Below are positions 14,456 through 14,932 of a stretch of 14,932 nt of DNA, piece by piece (the first letter of the stretch is position 1; the number at the start of each line of letters is the position of its first letter). Under the pieces are notes generated by a model. The model did no database searches. It was not told the DNA's origin and saw only the letters and a program-made list of their open reading frames with translations. Made by a program: the position numbers and the translations under genes. This DNA is from Dermatophilaceae bacterium (lineage in GTDB: Bacteria > Actinomycetota > Actinomycetes > Actinomycetales > Dermatophilaceae): assembly GCA_013361975.1 (NCBI GenBank), contig JABFXB010000064.1:1-14932 (forward strand), in the 5' to 3' direction.

Positions 14456-14932
14456 TCAGGGCCGGCCCGTCCAGGCCCCGCGCTCGACGAGGACGTCCTT
14501 GAGGACGTCGATGCGGTCGCTGACGAGGCCGTCGACACCGAGGTCGAGCAGGCGGTGCATCTCATCGGCGTCGTCGATCGTCCAGACGTGCACCTGCTTG
14601 TCGTAGCGGTGCGCGGCATCGAGGAGTCCCCTGGTGACCACGCGCACGGACCGCCCTCGCAGCGGCACGCTCGGAGGTACCTGGAAGACGTCGGCGGGGG
14701 TGCGCAGCAGGAAGGTCACCCAGCGTGGACCGAAACGGGCCAACGCCGTGCCGACCTCAGCCGCGGCAGTGGCGACCCGGCCACGGGAGAGGCGCCGGAA
14801 CTGGGAGATGTTGCGCTGCGAGAACGAGCCGACGCACAGCCGGTCGTGCAGGTCTCTCTCCTCGATGAGCCGCCAGAGCGGGAGCGCCGTGCCCGGCGCC
14901 TTGAGGTCGATGTTGAGGTTGATGTCGGGCCA
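14456..14932 (-). CDS. Glycerophosphodiester phosphodiesterase, C-terminal part (5' end outside window)
   Basis: Hydrolyses glycerophosphodiesters (deacylated phospholipids) to glycerol-3-phosphate and an alcohol. The open frame continues to the window edge, giving the last 158 residues. It begins WPDINLNIDLKAPG, where NIDLK is the strand carrying a metal- or substrate-binding acidic residue and lysine of the GDPD barrel. RLCVGSFSQRNISQFRRL follows, and near the end VHVWTIDDADEMHRLLDLGVDG and LVSDR, which are the last strands of the family. The N-terminal His-Gly and Glu-x-Asp metal motifs must lie beyond the window, so catalytic integrity cannot be judged. No signal peptide can be assessed. 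It converges on the 212-residue gene with 14 bases between stops and no room for a separate terminator. Confidence 0.93.
   Translation of the reverse strand, partial: WPDINLNIDLKAPGTALPLWRLIEERDLHDRLCVGSFSQRNISQFRRLSRGRVATAAAEVGTALARFGPRWVTFLLRTPADVFQVPPSVPLRGRSVRVVTRGLLDAAHRYDKQVHVWTIDDADEMHRLLDLGVDGLVSDRIDVLKDVLVERGAWTGRP

Noticed and set aside
1..14932. Mobile element, prophage, defence island or CRISPR array
   Set aside because: No transposase, integrase, terminal repeats, repeat-spacer pattern, tRNA or compositional break is visible; all genes have ordinary chromosomal functions.

Overview
The window is strongly GC-rich with third codon positions almost all G or C, frequent GTG starts, and gene families typical of Actinomycetota (TreX/TreY/TreZ, a dodecin like the mycobacterial one, an actinobacterial-type RecQ). 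The best guess is a member of the Micrococcales, possibly Intrasporangiaceae; that rank is an inference from general look, not from a marker gene. I see no mobile element, tRNA, rRNA, CRISPR array, integrase or codon-usage break, so this looks like ordinary vertically inherited chromosome.

Layout. (1) 2-2842, plus strand: the end of an iron-siderophore uptake operon, with a FecCD-type permease (5' end outside the window), its ABC ATPase, and a siderophore-interacting flavoprotein that would release iron by reducing the imported ferric siderophore. (2) 2843-2996: a spacer with a possible terminator hairpin, a weak candidate promoter and two back-to-back inverted repeats just ahead of the next ribosome binding site. 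(3) 2997-9429, plus strand: glgX(treX)-treY-treZ, joined by 4-base start/stop overlaps, a complete route from glycogen or maltodextrin to trehalose. (4) 9483-9692: a dodecin (flavin storage dodecamer). (5) 9747-10997, minus strand: a 64-residue Cys/His protein and a TesB-type acyl-CoA thioesterase; a 9-bp-stem hairpin separates the dodecin from the convergent small gene. (6) 11048-13189, minus strand: a RecQ-family helicase with a C-terminal phosphoribosyltransferase-like domain, followed by a strong hairpin. (7) 13312-14441, plus strand: a hotdog thioesterase translationally coupled to a conserved protein of unknown function. (8) 14456-14932, minus strand: the C-terminal part of a glycerophosphodiester phosphodiesterase.

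How they work together: GlgX trims branches from glycogen, TreY turns the reducing end of the linear chains into a trehalosyl unit, and TreZ releases free trehalose, a compatible solute and reserve sugar. The rest are housekeeping or repair genes with no obvious link to each other. The most unusual points are the RecQ-phosphoribosyltransferase fusion with an atypical PRPP loop, an enriched 7-mer (GGCATAC/GTATGCC, eight copies by eye) that breaks normal codon choice, the leader of the trehalose operon, and the uncharacterised 64- and 212-residue proteins. I did not find evidence of a wholly new multi-gene system.
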